The notes: generated from the letters alone by a model not told the origin. DNA of 64,000 nucleotides from Muscardinus avellanarius (GCA_963383645.1 OY726563.1:39151831-39215830), one strand, 5' to 3'. Shown: positions 31,127 through 41,726, counted from the stretch's first letter. A program made the numbers and translations.

Positions 31127-31990
31127 GAGCATATACACTTTCCATCCTATCCTGCTAATGGCCCCAATTTGAAGCTGACAGGAGCATCTGTAGGTATTTA
31201 TTTCTGCCTTGCAAGCCGGAGACTGTGTTCTTGCATCAACTCGCATAGCATCTGTCGGAGAAGTTTTGCGTGTGCATGAATGTTTTATTGTTATTATTAT
31301 TGTTGTTCTGATTCAGGGGGAACGTGTCCTTAGCATTTCAAATCACGCACGACTCATTTCCTGATAGATTTTGTCGCAAGGATTTCTTTTATAAAAATAC
31401 TGAATGCAGCCCTCTGAAAATAAGAAAGCCTTTCCACTTGTGCACTGTAGAATAATGCTTAAGCTAAAAAAAGAAGAAAAGGTGACCTTATTAACCCAGT
31501 TCCTTCCACACAAAATTTCCCCAAACTGTCAGCGTCCCACAGGATTCCACCCACGTAGCAAATTCTAGTGCGATGCTTTGAACAAAGACATCCAACTCAA
31601 TAACATTCCAGGCGGCTATTGAAACCACCTTCCGGGTAGGGCACTTTCTTGACCAGCTCTGTAATTAGGTGGGAAGCTGTAAAAGTCTTCTAGTGCGCAG
31701 GAGGAGATTCTTGAATTTAGTGTTGCAAGACCACACAGAGGTAACGTGCACATGGTTTTTTTGCTCAGTAGGTATACCACGCGCTTGCTGCTACCCACTC
31801 AAGCTGCATCCATGGCTCACATCTGGGAAAAGACCAACAATTCTCTCTTGATCCAGAAGCAGGGAGAGCTTTTCTTCAGGCGAGGCACCTATTGACTGGA
31901 GAGCAAACTGAAGATGAAATCCATTGGGTATTCCAGGACCAAAAACATTCCTTCTGGAAAAAAAAATAATCCAAATGCATGGTTGTATGG
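31127..31990. other. Repeat-poor stretch, nothing recognised
   Basis: About 860 bp with no element identified and only short unsupported frames. Confidence 0.45.
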
Positions 31991-31993
31991 TGG

Positions 31994-31998
<5 letters not shown>

Positions 31999-32043
<45 letters not shown>

Positions 32044-32136
32044 CTGGAAATTGAGCCCAGGAGCATTCTACCTCTGAGCTACGCTCCCAGCCCTTTTTAT
32101 TTTTTAGAAACAGGATCTCCCTACAATGCACAATCT
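31999..32136 (-). mobile_element. Partial B1-dID SINE with (GT)n tail
   Basis: (GT)n at 31999-32040, reversed dID at 32041-32095 and only the first part of reversed B1, cut by the next SINE. Confidence 0.8.
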
Positions 32137-32139
32137 CCA

Positions 32140-32308
32140 GCTGGGCATGGTGGTGCACTCCTGTAATCCCAACACTTGGGAGGCTGACACAGGAGGATTG
32201 CAGGTTTGCAGTCAGTCTCAGCAACTTAGACCTTGTTTCAAAATAAAATAGAATTGAGATGTGGCTTGGAAGTATAATGGCCCTAGGTTCAATACATAGT
32301 ACTACAAA
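32140..32308 (+). mobile_element. B1-dID SINE
   Basis: B1 lacks a short internal segment before CTTAGACCTTG; dID at 32252-32300. Confidence 0.86.
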
Positions 32309-32318
32309 ACACTTTTTA

Positions 32319-32526
32319 ATTTTTTATGGTACCGGAGATTGAATCCAGGGGCATACTATCTCTAAGCTATACCCTCAGCTCTATTTTATTTTTATTTGGA
32401 AATAGGTTCAGAGTCTCACTAGGTTGATGAAAGTCTCACTACTAGCTGAGGCTGTCCTCAAACTTGTGATCCTCCAGCCTCAGCCTCCCAAGTCCTGGAA
32501 TTACAGGTATATAATATTACTCCTGG
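32319..32526 (-). mobile_element. B1-dID SINE
   Basis: Reversed dID (TACCGGAGATTGAATCCAGG) and reversed B1 to CTCCTGGC. Confidence 0.84.
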
Positions 32527-32546
32527 CAACATTTTTCTTTAAAAAA

Positions 32547-32846
32547 ATTGTTGTGGAGCCTAGGTGAAAGAAGTGGGTCGCTAGGGGCATGGCCTTTCAG
32601 GGGATATTTTTCTCTCTCTGTCTTTGCCTCTCTGTCTCTCTCCTTCCTGGCTGGCATGAGGTGAGCAGCTTTCCTTTGTCACGCTCTTCCACTAATGCTG
32701 TATATGCCTTGCCACAGACCTAAAAGCAAAGGAGCCAGTGACCATGGACAGAACCCCTGGAACCCTCAGCCAAAAGAAATCTTTCCAGACTTACGTTGTT
32801 CTTCTTCAGGTCTTTTGTCACAGCGAAAGCAAGCTAACGAATACAG
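32547..32846 (+). mobile_element. MaLR LTR of the MT/ORR1 kind
   Basis: GGTCGCTAGGGGCATGGCCT, CTTCCTGGCTGGCATGAGGT, GACCATGGACAGAACCCCTG, AATCTTTCC..TTGTTCTTC, TTTTGTCACAGCGA and the end CTAACGAATACA appear in the family order. The 5' end looks truncated. A 266-codon frame starting at 32695 runs out of this LTR and is not a gene. Confidence 0.72.
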
Positions 32847-32849
32847 GCA

Positions 32850-33400
32850 TCCTAATGGGTATTTGAGTTGGACAGAGATGTGTGAAGCTGCTCCTCTTCT
32901 GTGTCTTGTTTCAAGTTTCTCCCTGCTCTGTCAGGTGCAGCCAGCAGCCTGGGTTAGAGATCTCAGCTGGTGGAGGCTCTGCCCAGGGTGGGCTGTCCCA
33001 TATTCCCCATCTGGCTATGAGGCTTCCCAATCATTCTCTGTTGTCTTGGCCCTCTGCCTTGACATATGGACCCCACATAGCCACAGAGAAACTTTCTCTC
33101 TGGGTGATACCTCAGTTCCCAGGCTGTGCTTAGCAGTTTTAGGTAAGAACTTTGCTTTGCCAGTATCTTTGGCAATAAAAAGAAAACATATTTGTAGGAG
33201 GAGGAGGGAGGAGGAGAGGTTGCATAATGAGGTCCAAAATGTAGTTAGACAGGAAGAATCAGATCTAATGTCTTATAACAACACAGTAGGGTGGCTGCAG
33301 TTTACAACCATTTATGTATGTGTCAAAATAACTAGAAGAGAGGATTTAGAGAATTCCAAGCACAAACAACTGATACATGTGTATGTATTCTTGCGTACAT
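32850..33400. other. Unassigned stretch after the MaLR LTR
   Basis: No element recognised. It could be MaLR internal sequence, but I see no diagnostic segment. Confidence 0.4.
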
Positions 33401-33404
33401 TACT

Positions 33405-33662
33405 CAATATTGAATCCAGGGGCATGCTACCACTGAGCTACACCCCCAGCCCTACTTTATTTTTTATTTTATATGCTTTTATTGGTGCATTATAGAATCA
33501 CATTCTAATATAAATCATGTTGACAATGACATATATGCACACAGCACTTTTTTTTATTTGGAAACAGGGTCTCACTCAGTTACTAAGGCTGACTTCAAAT
33601 CTGTGATCTTCCTGTCTCAGCCTCCCAAGTACTGAGATTACAGGGGCGCATCACACCCCTGG
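33405..33662 (-). mobile_element. B1-dID SINE split by an L1 tip
   Basis: Reversed dID at 33405-33470 and reversed B1 at 33549-33662, with a 76-bp L1 3' tip in the A-rich linker. Confidence 0.82.
33473..33548 (-). mobile_element. L1 3' tip, 76 bp
   Basis: TTTTATTGGTGCATTATAGA is the reversed end of the L1 3' UTR also present at 34731 and 40027. Severely 5' truncated. Confidence 0.7.
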
Positions 33663-33667
33663 CTAAT

Positions 33668-33778
33668 TTTTTTGTGACAGGGTCCTGCTAAGTTGCCTAG
33701 GCTAGCATCAAACTTGCCATTCTCCTTTCTCAGCCTCTTGAGTAGCTGGAATTACAGATGTGCACTACCATGCCTGTA
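33668..33778 (-). mobile_element. Old 7SL-type B1 monomer
   Basis: Reversed B1 of an ancestral form with CTTGAGTAGCTGGAATTACA, unlike the AAGTACTGGGATTACA of the dID-linked copies. Confidence 0.7.
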
Positions 33779-33789
33779 GTATGGTTTAT

Positions 33790-34205
33790 ATTCCAATTTG
33801 ATGAACATTGATTTGTAACTAGTCTTTGCTGTTGCAGTAATCCTGCATACACATCAGATGACTCCTTCAAAGTATGAGCAAGTGTCCCAGGGATACCTTA
33901 AAGTAGAATTGCTAGGCATGTATACTTTGAACTTTACTAATAGTGATAAATTGCACGTATTCTAATTGATACTTCCATTAGCGGTGTGGACTCTACCTAG
34001 TTTTCCAGAAATCCATCAACACTTGATATTTCCTGATTATATTTATTGCCTTGACGGATATTAAATACAATCTAATTTTGTCTTTACTTGAATTTTTCTG
34101 ACTATTTGCAAGGTTGAGACTTTTTAATAGTCTGTATTTGTGCACTTTCTTCCATGAAATTGCCTGTTTATATCATTTATGCATTTTTCTGATTCATCTA
34201 TTTCT
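33790..34205 (-). mobile_element. Ancient L1M fragment
   Basis: Reversed end of L1 ORF2: AATTGCTAGGCATGTATACT, TTTGAACTTTACTAATAGTG and TCCATCAACACTTGATATTT match the order of old mammalian L1s. Confidence 0.55.
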
Positions 34206-34211
34206 TTTTTT

Positions 34212-34417
34212 GTAGTACTGAGGATAGAACCCAGGAACATTCTACCTCCAAGCTATACCCCCAGCCCTATTTTTTATTATTTTTTTAAATTTTTGAAACA
34301 GGGTCTCACTGAGTTGCAAAGGGCTTCATTCAGTAGTAGCTGAGGCTGTCTGTGAACCACAATCCTTCTGTCTCAACTTCCCAAATGGGATTACAAGTGT
34401 GCACCACCATGCCCAGC
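34212..34417 (-). mobile_element. B1-dID SINE
   Basis: Complete reversed dimer. TCTATTTCT before and after is a probable TSD. Confidence 0.88.
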
Positions 34418-34459
34418 TTTGTCTATTTCTAATTAGTATATACAAAATCTGTGCATAAA

Positions 34460-34638
34460 TCAGGCATGGTAGTGCGTGCTTATAATCCAGCAGTACTTTG
34501 AAGACTGAGACAGGAGGATTGCAGGTTCACAGACAGCCTCAGCTACTTAGTGAGGCCCTGTTTTGAAATAAAGTATAAAATATAGTGCTGGGATGTGGCC
34601 CAGAGGTAGAAAGCCCCTGGGTTCAATCCCCAGTACCT
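34460..34638 (+). mobile_element. B1-dID SINE
   Basis: B1 (AATCAGGCATGGTAGTGCG) and dID ending CAATCCCCAGTACC. Confidence 0.88.
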
Positions 34639-35089
34639 TACACAAAAATCTGTATGTTTTCTTGACACTAATAGCAATATGCATTGCAAATAAATTCTCT
34701 CAAGTGATTGTTCAACTTTTTTTTAAGTTTTTTATTGGTGCACTGTGTTCATACATCATAGTGGGATAAAAACTTGTGTAGACATACATGCACACATTGC
34801 CCAGTTAGCCCCTAGCCCGCACCATTCCCTCCCCCCCTCCTTCCCATGCTTGGCTTAGTGGTTGACATCTAATATTATAGCAATTAATCCAAAATTAACA
34901 ATGATAATCTCACATAACAGATTCATTTGTCTGATATCAAACTTTTGATCACTTAGAGATAACATTTCAGTATTTCTTTTTGCTTTCTTTCTTACCAGAG
35001 GATATTTTTTCTTTTTTTTTTTAAGGTAAAACTATTGTACATTTTTTTTCAGAAAAAGTCTATCCTAACATGAAATATGAACTCTAAAT

Positions 35090-35770
35090 ACCCAAAATAA
35101 TCTCAAAAAAGAACAAAGCTAGAAGATATACATTTTCTGATTTCGAACCTTATAGAGCTATAATAATTGAAACAGTGTAGTACTGCTATAAAGGCAGATA
35201 TATAAACCAGTGGAGTAAAATAAAAAGCCTAGAAATAAATTCTTCCATATATGGTCAAGTTATTTTTGACAAAGTTTCCAAGAACATTTGGTGGAAGAAA
35301 TAATAATTTTTTCACTAAATATTGTTGAAAAATAATAATTACATGAAAAAGAATAAAATTGGACCCTTACCTAACACCATATACAAATATTAACTCAAAA
35401 TAGATAAAAGACCTAAATGTAAATTGTAAGCCTATAAACTTTTAGAAGAAAACCTGGGTCATAAAACTTCACAACACTGAAATTGGCAGTGATTTCTTGG
35501 ATATGATTTCAAAGGCACAGGCAACAAAAGAATAAGAAACTTCCTAAAAAATAGAAAAGTACATCCTAAGACAATGTAAACAGAGTTAAAAGTTACTGAT
35601 AGAATGGGATAAAATATTTCCAAATGCTATATCTGAAGGTATATTAATATTCCAAATAGAGATCCTAATAATTAGCAATAATAAAAGCAAACAATACAAG
35701 TTAGAAATACGATTTAGAAATAGTAAAAGACTGAGATAACTAATAAATCTTCAAAGATTTTAACCTATAA
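35090..35770 (+). mobile_element. Ancient L1M ORF2 piece inside L1 no. 1, opposite strand
   Basis: AAAGCTAGAAGATATACATT..TTCAAACCTTATAGAGC-like order, GGCAGATATATAAACCAGTG, AAAGACCTAAATGTAAATTG and AATGGGATAAAATATTTCCA are recognisable end-of-ORF2 segments of an old L1, far more diverged than the flanking ORF1. Confidence 0.65.
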
Positions 35771-36347
35771 ACACATGAATATATTCTTTGCTTAGTTGTC
35801 TGCTGGATGGAAGATCTTGTTTCTCTGGTTCTGGTGTGTATTACCTATTTCTTCTTTGTAGTTAATCTCTGAGTATTTTACTCTAGTGCTGGTTTTGAAG
35901 ACATAAATTCCTTGAGTTTCTGTTTGTCATGGAAGCTTCTTATTTCCCCATTTAATTTGATAGATAGTTTTGCTGGGTAGGAAATTTTTGGCTGGAAGTT
36001 GTTTTCTTTCAGAGTTTGGAATATGTTACTTCAAGCCCTTCTGGCTCTCATGGCTTGGTTTGGGAAGTCTGGAGTGATTCTAATTGGTTTGCCTCTGAAT
36101 GTCACTAGGCCTTTTGTTTTTGTTGCCTTTAACATTCTCTGCTTGGCTTCCACATTGGTCATTTTGACAATTATGTGGCATGGGGATCCTCTTCTCTGAT
36201 CCTCTCTAAAGGGAGTTCTATAAGTTTCCTGGACCTGTGTATCGACCTCTTGCTCTATGTTTGGAAAATTTTCTGCTATTATTTCTTTGAAGATATTATT
36301 GATCCCTTTGGTTTCACCTTCTTTTTCCTCCTCTATTCCAATTATTC

Positions 36348-36707
36348 TTAGGTTAGCTCTCTTAAAATGGGCCCATATTTCTTCAATGTCAGATTCCTGC
36401 TGTCTGATTTTTTTTCTAAGTTAGAAATTATGCGTTCATTTTTGGAGTGATCATCTTCTAGGAGCGAGATTCTATTCTCCATGTGGTCTAATTCATTGTT
36501 TATACTTTGAATTGAGGCCTGTACCTCAATGATTGCTTCCTTTATTTCTTTTAGACTTGCTCTAAATTCTTTTCGAAAGTCCTGTATTATTTCTACAGTT
36601 ATATTCCTAATTTGATCTTTTGGAGATCTCTGAATTTCTGTGTTATCAGGTTCTGATAATATGGGGTTGTGGGCATTCATTGCTCTACTGTTGTTCCTCT
36701 TTCCCAT
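36348..36707 (-). pseudogene. L1 ORF1 (broken), N-terminal half
   Basis: 119 codons remain open, starting MGKRNNSRAM. The product resembles the L1 ORF1p N-terminus and coiled coil (EIKEAIIEVQ, ELDHMENRISLLEDD). Intact ORF1p is an RNA-binding trimer of roughly 300-370 residues with a coiled coil, an RRM and a C-terminal domain. The RRM-coding part lies downstream to about 35850 but is out of frame. Confidence 0.8.
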
Positions 36708-37599
36708 GATTTCAGAATTTTGTGCCTTCCCTGGGTCACTTCTTCACTTAGGGCACTCTGTATCTCAAGTCTGTTGTAATCTCAGTCGCTACTACTCCTT
36801 TACTGGGTTGTATCACAAAGTCTCATACCCAGGAAGTTAATTGTGGCTGCGCGAGACCGTGGGGGTGCCGGGCTAGGCGTTTTCCTACGGGGAGCTGCGA
36901 CTAGGGTGTGGTATCTCTGCCACAGCTATTCCTTCACTGGGTTGGACTGCAAAATATCTGACCCAATGAGATTATCAAAGCTACGCAAGTCCCTGGGAGT
37001 GCAGTACAGAGATTTCTCCTTTAGGGGCTGCAATTTCACTCACGGTTATTGTGTGTGCAGATCTGGAGTTGTGGCGGGGCGTGGTGAACTCACTGTCGCT
37101 GTTGGCAATATGGCGCCGCTGCCACGCCCTCAGCTGTGAGGCTGACGCTGCTGGCAATATGGTGCTATTGTCACACCCTCGGCCGTGAGGCTGGCGTATT
37201 TCTTTTCTGGTTTTGAGCTCTGTTCTGAGCCCTGGAAGGCATGATAACCTTGGCCACTGGGAGTTTTAGATGTTCATTGTGCTGAAAGAACTGCTGAATT
37301 GCACCCAAATGATCCGTAGCTGCTCACTTTAGGTCCTTGTTTACCTTTCCTCTCTTGAGCCTGGTGCTGTGAGGGAAGATGGCACCCACCTGGCTCCACT
37401 GCCACATTGCAGGCTTGATTTCTGGTCTCTGGTTGTTCTTTTAGTCTTTTTTTTTTCTGTCTCTTGTGTTTACATTTTTTATTTCTCTACTGGTGGTGTT
37501 TTCTGGCTATGAAAAGAGCTGATTTTGTGGCAATAGAGATCGAGTTTTAGCAGGATTCATAAACGCTGCTTTTCTTGGTCGCCATCTACCCGGAAGTCC
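36708..37599 (-). promoter_or_regulatory. L1 no. 1 5' UTR and internal promoter
   Basis: CpG-rich 0.9 kb between the insertion end and ORF1. The first 30 bases contain GTAGATGGCGACC, a YY1-like core as in other mammalian L1 promoters. Two copies of a unit of about 51 bp (CTGTTGGCAATATGGCGCCG / CTGCTGGCAATATGGTGCTA) lie at 37098-37200. Promoter activity is inferred from the family. Confidence 0.6.
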
Positions 37600-37656
37600 G
37601 ATTGTTCAACTTTTAACTTGCAAAGTATTTTTGCACTGAAGTTTACAAAATTTTTT

Positions 37657-37862
37657 TTTTGTATGTGTGGTGCTAGGGATTAAACTCAGGGAAATTCTAC
37701 TTCTGAGCTCCACCCTTAGCCCTATTTTATTTTTTATTTGAAAACCGGGTATTGCGAAGTTGATGCAAGCCTCACTGAATTGCTGAAGTTTGCTTTGAAC
37801 CTGCAGTCCTCCTGTCTCAGCCTCCCAAGCATTGGGATTACAAGCTGTGCTACCATTACCCC
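37657..37862 (-). mobile_element. B1-dID SINE
   Basis: Old copy: reversed dID (TGCTAGGGATTAAACTCAGG) then reversed B1. Confidence 0.82.
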
Positions 37863-37972
37863 ACTCGCAAGTTTTAAATTTTATCATAGTTCAGTTTATC
37901 AGTGTTTTCTCTTGTAATTTGAGCTTTTTTTTATGCTGAGGACATGAAGATATTTTCCTAAATTTGGGGAGT

Positions 37973-38256
37973 TACTGGGGATTAAACCCAGGAGTACTCT
38001 CCCTCTGAGTTACTACCCTGTTTGTGTGTGTGTGTGTGTGTGAGGGGTGGTGGTACTGGGGGTTGAACCCCAGGAAATTCTACCTCCAAGCTACTCCCTA
38101 GCCCTATATTATTTTTTTTTTGAAATAGGATCGCACTAAGCTGCTAAGGGTCTCCCCTTACTGAGAAGAAGTTACTGAGAATAACCTCAAACCTGAAATC
38201 CTCCTGGTTTAGCCTTCCAAGTACTGAGATTGCATGCTTATGCCAACATGCCCAGC
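37973..38256 (-). mobile_element. B1-dID-dID SINE
   Basis: Reversed dID units at 37973-38015 and 38048-38105, separated by (GT)n at 38022-38042, then reversed B1 to 38256. Confidence 0.8.
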
Positions 38257-38348
38257 TCTAATATTATTAAAATACCTTTAAAGTTCTGATTTCCACATTG
38301 AGGTACATCTATTTTAATTAATTAATTAATTAATTTGTTTATTTATTT

Positions 38349-38528
38349 TTGTGGTATTGGGGATGGAACCCAGGGATATTCTACCTCTGAGCTATACCCC
38401 CAGCCCAACTTTTTATTCTTAGTTTGAAACCAGGTCTTCTTAAGTAACTGAGGCTAGCCATAAGTCAGCAATCCTCTTGTCTCAGCATCCCAAGTACTGG
38501 GATTACAAGCATGCACCTCCCACCTAGC
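38349..38528 (-). mobile_element. B1-dID SINE
   Basis: Reversed dID then B1; (ATTA)n tail at 38313-38337. Confidence 0.85.
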
Positions 38529-38540
38529 TTATTTATTTAT

Positions 38541-38679
38541 TTTTAATGGAAAAAATTTATTGTTTCCCACATAGAATTAATAAAATGTCCTGAAAGTATT
38601 CATTAATTAGTTTAGAATTTTCCCAAAGATTTATGAGGTTATTTCTGTATTCATTTTCATATATCTGGTTTTTTTTCTT
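38541..38679. repeat. 140-bp direct duplication, copy 1
   Basis: Shares about 140 bp with 39861-40000, including ATGTCCTGAAAGTATTCATT and TTCCCAAAGATTTATGAGGT. Confidence 0.85.
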
Positions 38680-38800
38680 TTGGGCTCTCTATTCAATTCC
38701 ATCGAACTATTTATTATCATGCTAATATCAGGTATGAATGTTTTGTTTCTTATATTTACCGATTTATCTCTTACAGTAATGGAAAGGTATTACCTCTTCA
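38600..38800 (-). mobile_element. Possible ancient L1M fragment
   Basis: GGGCTCTCTATTCAATTCCA at 38682 matches the reversed ORF2 segment (TTCTCTATTCTGTTCCAT) of old L1s. Ends unclear. Confidence 0.4.
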
Positions 38801-39455
38801 AATCTGCTCTGTGACTTTTTAAAACTGAATTCCTATTCATTAAGAATTGTCTTATGTAAGAACTCTATTGATTTTACTATTTCCTTGTCAGTTCTTATAA
38901 TAATTTCCTTTTTGGAGCTTCCATATCTAATGGACAGCAATAAATGAAGCTCTACATTTTTAAGAAGCAAGAATTTGTGATTTTAGTTCATTATAAGATA
39001 CCACTGGCTTTCTGTATCTCATTGCTATGCACTGAGCTCCACAGATGTAACTTGGCCTAACATGGCTCTCCTTTTCTCAAGGACCACCGCTGAGCCAGAT
39101 TAGTGACAGTGTGAGCCTATGTATGAAGAAATAAATTTCTCTGACATGGTAAGAAAAGACGTATATTTTAAAGAAGATCAGCAAGGTGACTTTTACTTTT
39201 TGCAAAAAGGAATCCCACTACCAGTAAGTCTGTTGTGCATGGTTAAAAATAAAAAAAAATAAATGAAAGCCCTATCTCCCTCTACCATCCTAACACCCTA
39301 TGTAAAATCCTGCACATAGATCAAATACTACTCTGAGACCCAATAATGTAAAGGTAAGTGTTAACTTTTAAAATCTTTAGGAATTTATCAAGCTAGATTC
39401 TCACTTTGCCCATTTCCATATACTCATAAAGGATTAGTCTGATTAAAGTATTTGG
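38800..39455. other. Repeat-poor AT-rich stretch
   Basis: About 650 bp with no confident element or gene. Confidence 0.4.
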
Positions 39456-39458
39456 GGC

Positions 39459-39640
39459 TGGGCATGGTGGCACACGCTTGTAATCCCTGCGCTTGGGAGG
39501 CAGAGACAGGAGGATCGCACTGGTTCGAAGCCAGCCTTGCTGATTTAAAAGACTCTGTTTCCAAATATATATATATAATAGGTCTGGGAGTATAGCCCGG
39601 AGGTAGGAGGGTTTCCAGGAACCAGTACAACCAAAAAAAA
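39459..39640 (+). mobile_element. Young B1-dID SINE, rearranged subfamily (copy 3)
   Basis: Shares GGGTTTCCAGGAACC in the dID half and the altered middle of B1 (GCCAGCCTTGCTGATTTAAA), with an (AT)n linker. Confidence 0.9.
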
Positions 39641-39644
39641 AAAA

Positions 39645-39814
39645 CCCTTTAATCACAGTGCTTGGGAGGCTGAGACAGGAAGATCCCAGATTAGAGGCCA
39701 GTGTATAGAGGCCGGTGTATAGCAACATAATGAGACCTTGTTTCAAAATAAAAGGTAAAAGGGACTTGGGCTATATCTTAGAGGTAGAATTTCATTTGAG
39801 TTCAATGCTCAGCA

Positions 39815-39817
<3 letters not shown>
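39645..39817 (+). mobile_element. B1-dID SINE, 5' end missing
   Basis: B1 begins at its middle (TTAATCACAGTGCTTGGGAG) just after the young SINE. dID ends CAGCATCAC, then (CA)n at 39818-39852. Confidence 0.82.
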
Positions 39818-39855
<38 letters not shown>

Positions 39856-39860
39856 TATAT

Positions 39861-40000
39861 TTTAATGGTAAAAATTTGTTTTTCACATAGAATTAATGAA
39901 ATGTCCTGAAAGTATTCATTAGCTAGGTTTGAATTTTCCCAAAGATTTATGAGGTTATATGAGGTTATTTCTGTATTAATTCTCATATATCTGGTCTTTT
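39861..40000. repeat. 140-bp direct duplication, copy 2
   Basis: Second copy of 38541-38679, with GAGGTTAT duplicated once more inside. L1 no. 2 inserted at its right end. Confidence 0.85.
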
Positions 40001-40375
40001 TTTTTGAGGTTCTCACAAAGTTTTGTTAATTTTTTTATTGGTGCATTATATTCATACATCATATTGAGGTAAAAAACTTGTGTGTACATACATGTGCACA
40101 TCACCCATTTAGCCCCTACCCAATTACTACCCCATTCCCTCCCCATCCCTCCTTCCCTTGCTTGGCTTAGTGGTTGAACTCGATATGTTTTAAGTACATT
40201 GTGTGTTTTAGAGATTTTCCTTCTTCCCCCCTCCTTTCTCCTCCTTTAGGTTGTCTTGTTTGCTCCTCTATAGGATTTCCTTTTTCATCTAGAGTTCTTC
40301 CTATGACCCATTTCTCCTTAGCTTTCATATATTAGGGAAAGCATCCTATTTCTTATTTTTTGTGATTGACTAATC

Positions 40376-40783
40376 TCACTTAGCATAATGTCCTCCAGTT
40401 CCATCCATTTCCCTGAAAATGATGTAATTCTTTTTAATGGCTGAGTAAAATTCCATTGTGTACATATCCCACAGTTTTGTAATCCATTCATCTGCTGATG
40501 GACATCTTGGCTGGTCCCATAGTTTGGCTGTGGTGAATTGTGCAGCTATGAACATAGATACACATGCCAAAGATGTTGAACATTTTTTTCATGCATTTAT
40601 TGGCCATTTGAATTTCTTCTTTCGTGAAGTATCTATTTAGGTCACTTGCCCATTTTTTTATTGGATGCTTTGTTTTTTTAGTCTTGAGTTCCTTAAGTTC
40701 TCTGTATATTCTAGATATTAATCCTCTATCGGAGATGTAGGTGGCAAAAAAATCTTCTCCCGTTCTGTTTGTTCTCAGTTGAG

Positions 40784-40814
<31 letters not shown>

Positions 40815-41390
40815 TGCGGGTCTGGGGATGGAACCCAGGGGCATTTGACCTCCGAGCTATACCCCTTGCCCTATTTTTTTTATTCTTTATTTTAAAACAG
40901 GGTCTCACTGAGTTGCAAAGGGTCTCAGTAAATAGTAGCTGAGGCTGTCCTTGAACCGCGATCCTCTGGTCTCAGCCTCCCAAATGCTGGGATTACAAGC
41001 GTGCACCACCACGCCCAGCTTTGGTTGAGGTTCTTGACAGTTTCCCATGCTGAACAAAAGCTCTTCAGTTTCATGCAATCCCATGTATTGATTCTCCTTT
41101 TAATTTGTTGTGCCTTTGAGGTCTTGTTGAGGAAATGTTTGTCTGAGCCTATGTGTTGTAGTGTTGGACCTATGACCTCTTCAAGGAGCTTCAAGGTCTT
41201 TGGTTTAATTTCCAAGTCTTTGATCCATCGTGAGTTGACTTTTGTACAGGGTGAAAAAGTGGGATTAATGTCCAATTCTCTGCATATGGTTAACCAGTTT
41301 TGCCAACACCATTTGTTGAAGAGGCTATCTTTTTTCCAGTGTATGTTTTTGGCTCCTTTGTCAAAAATCAATTGGCTGAAAGTGTGTGAA
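40376..41390 (-). pseudogene. L1 ORF2 C-terminal remnant
   Basis: Frame pieces at 41371-41050 (TFSPCTKVNSRWIKDLEIKP) and 40770-40376 (ISRIYRELKELKTKKTKHPI) correspond to the last part of ORF2p, after the reverse transcriptase. Endonuclease and RT are absent because of 5' truncation; frameshifts and a nested SINE break the rest. Confidence 0.82.
40790..41023 (-). mobile_element. B1-dID SINE nested in L1 no. 2
   Basis: TSD GTTGAGGTTCTT at 40778-40789 and 41024-41035. A 28-base poly(T) tail marks it as fairly young. Confidence 0.93.
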
Positions 41391-41456
41391 CTTGTTTCTG
41401 GGTCTTCTATTCTGCTCCATTGGTGTATGTATATATCTGGTCTTTTCTAAAGAAAA

Positions 41457-41461
<5 letters not shown>

Positions 41462-41548
<87 letters not shown>
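41462..41548. repeat. (TA)n(GA)n microsatellite
   Basis: About 22 AT units followed by about 20 GA units, just beyond the L1 no. 2 TSD. Confidence 0.95.
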
Positions 41549-41553
<5 letters not shown>

Positions 41554-41677
41554 CTGATAAAACACAAAAAAGGGAAACACTGATAAAATATCAAAAGAAT
41601 AGATATGTAGATATGTAGCCAAACTAAAAAGGCTAACTCAAGGTGTCAAAAACAAAAAGCTATGTATGTATATACAC

Positions 41678-41679
<2 letters not shown>

Positions 41680-41721
<42 letters not shown>
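41680..41721. repeat. (CA)n microsatellite
   Basis: About 20 CA units. Confidence 0.95.
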
Positions 41722-41723
<2 letters not shown>

Positions 41724-41726
41724 ACA

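Larger units (their letters stand above)
34721..37599 (-). mobile_element. LINE-1 no. 1: complete 5' end, mosaic interior
   Basis: A 15-bp TSD GATTGTTCAACTTTT at 34706-34720 and 37600-37614 bounds the insertion. On the minus strand it reads: 5' UTR from 37599 (CGGACTTCCGGGTAGATGGC), a broken ORF1 at about 36707-35850, a junction at about 35780, about 0.9 kb of other sequence including an L1M piece in the opposite orientation, then an L1 3' UTR (34860-34731) and an A-rich end. ORF2 of the young L1 is absent. Confidence 0.82.
40001..41430 (-). mobile_element. LINE-1 no. 2, 5' truncated
   Basis: TSD ATATATCTGGTCTTTT at 39985-40000 and 41431-41446. On the minus strand it holds the C-terminal part of ORF2 from about 41428 and a 3' UTR ending GCACCAATAAAAAAATTAAC at about 40020. 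About 20 extra bases (CTTTGTGAGAACCTC) and a second A-run follow before the TSD. The reading frame is broken and is interrupted by a SINE. Confidence 0.88.

Noticed and set aside
32695..33495. 266-codon open frame, the longest in the window
   Set aside because: It begins inside a MaLR LTR and ends inside a reversed SINE and an L1 tip; no motif, promoter or splice support.
35999..36199. Plus-strand 66-codon frame with a membrane-like look
   Set aside because: Antisense of the decayed L1 ORF1 RRM region.
36843..37139. 98-codon plus-strand frame
   Set aside because: Antisense of the L1 no. 1 5' UTR; open because the region is GC-rich.
41001..41450. 149-codon plus-strand frame
   Set aside because: Antisense of L1 ORF2 and the nested SINE.
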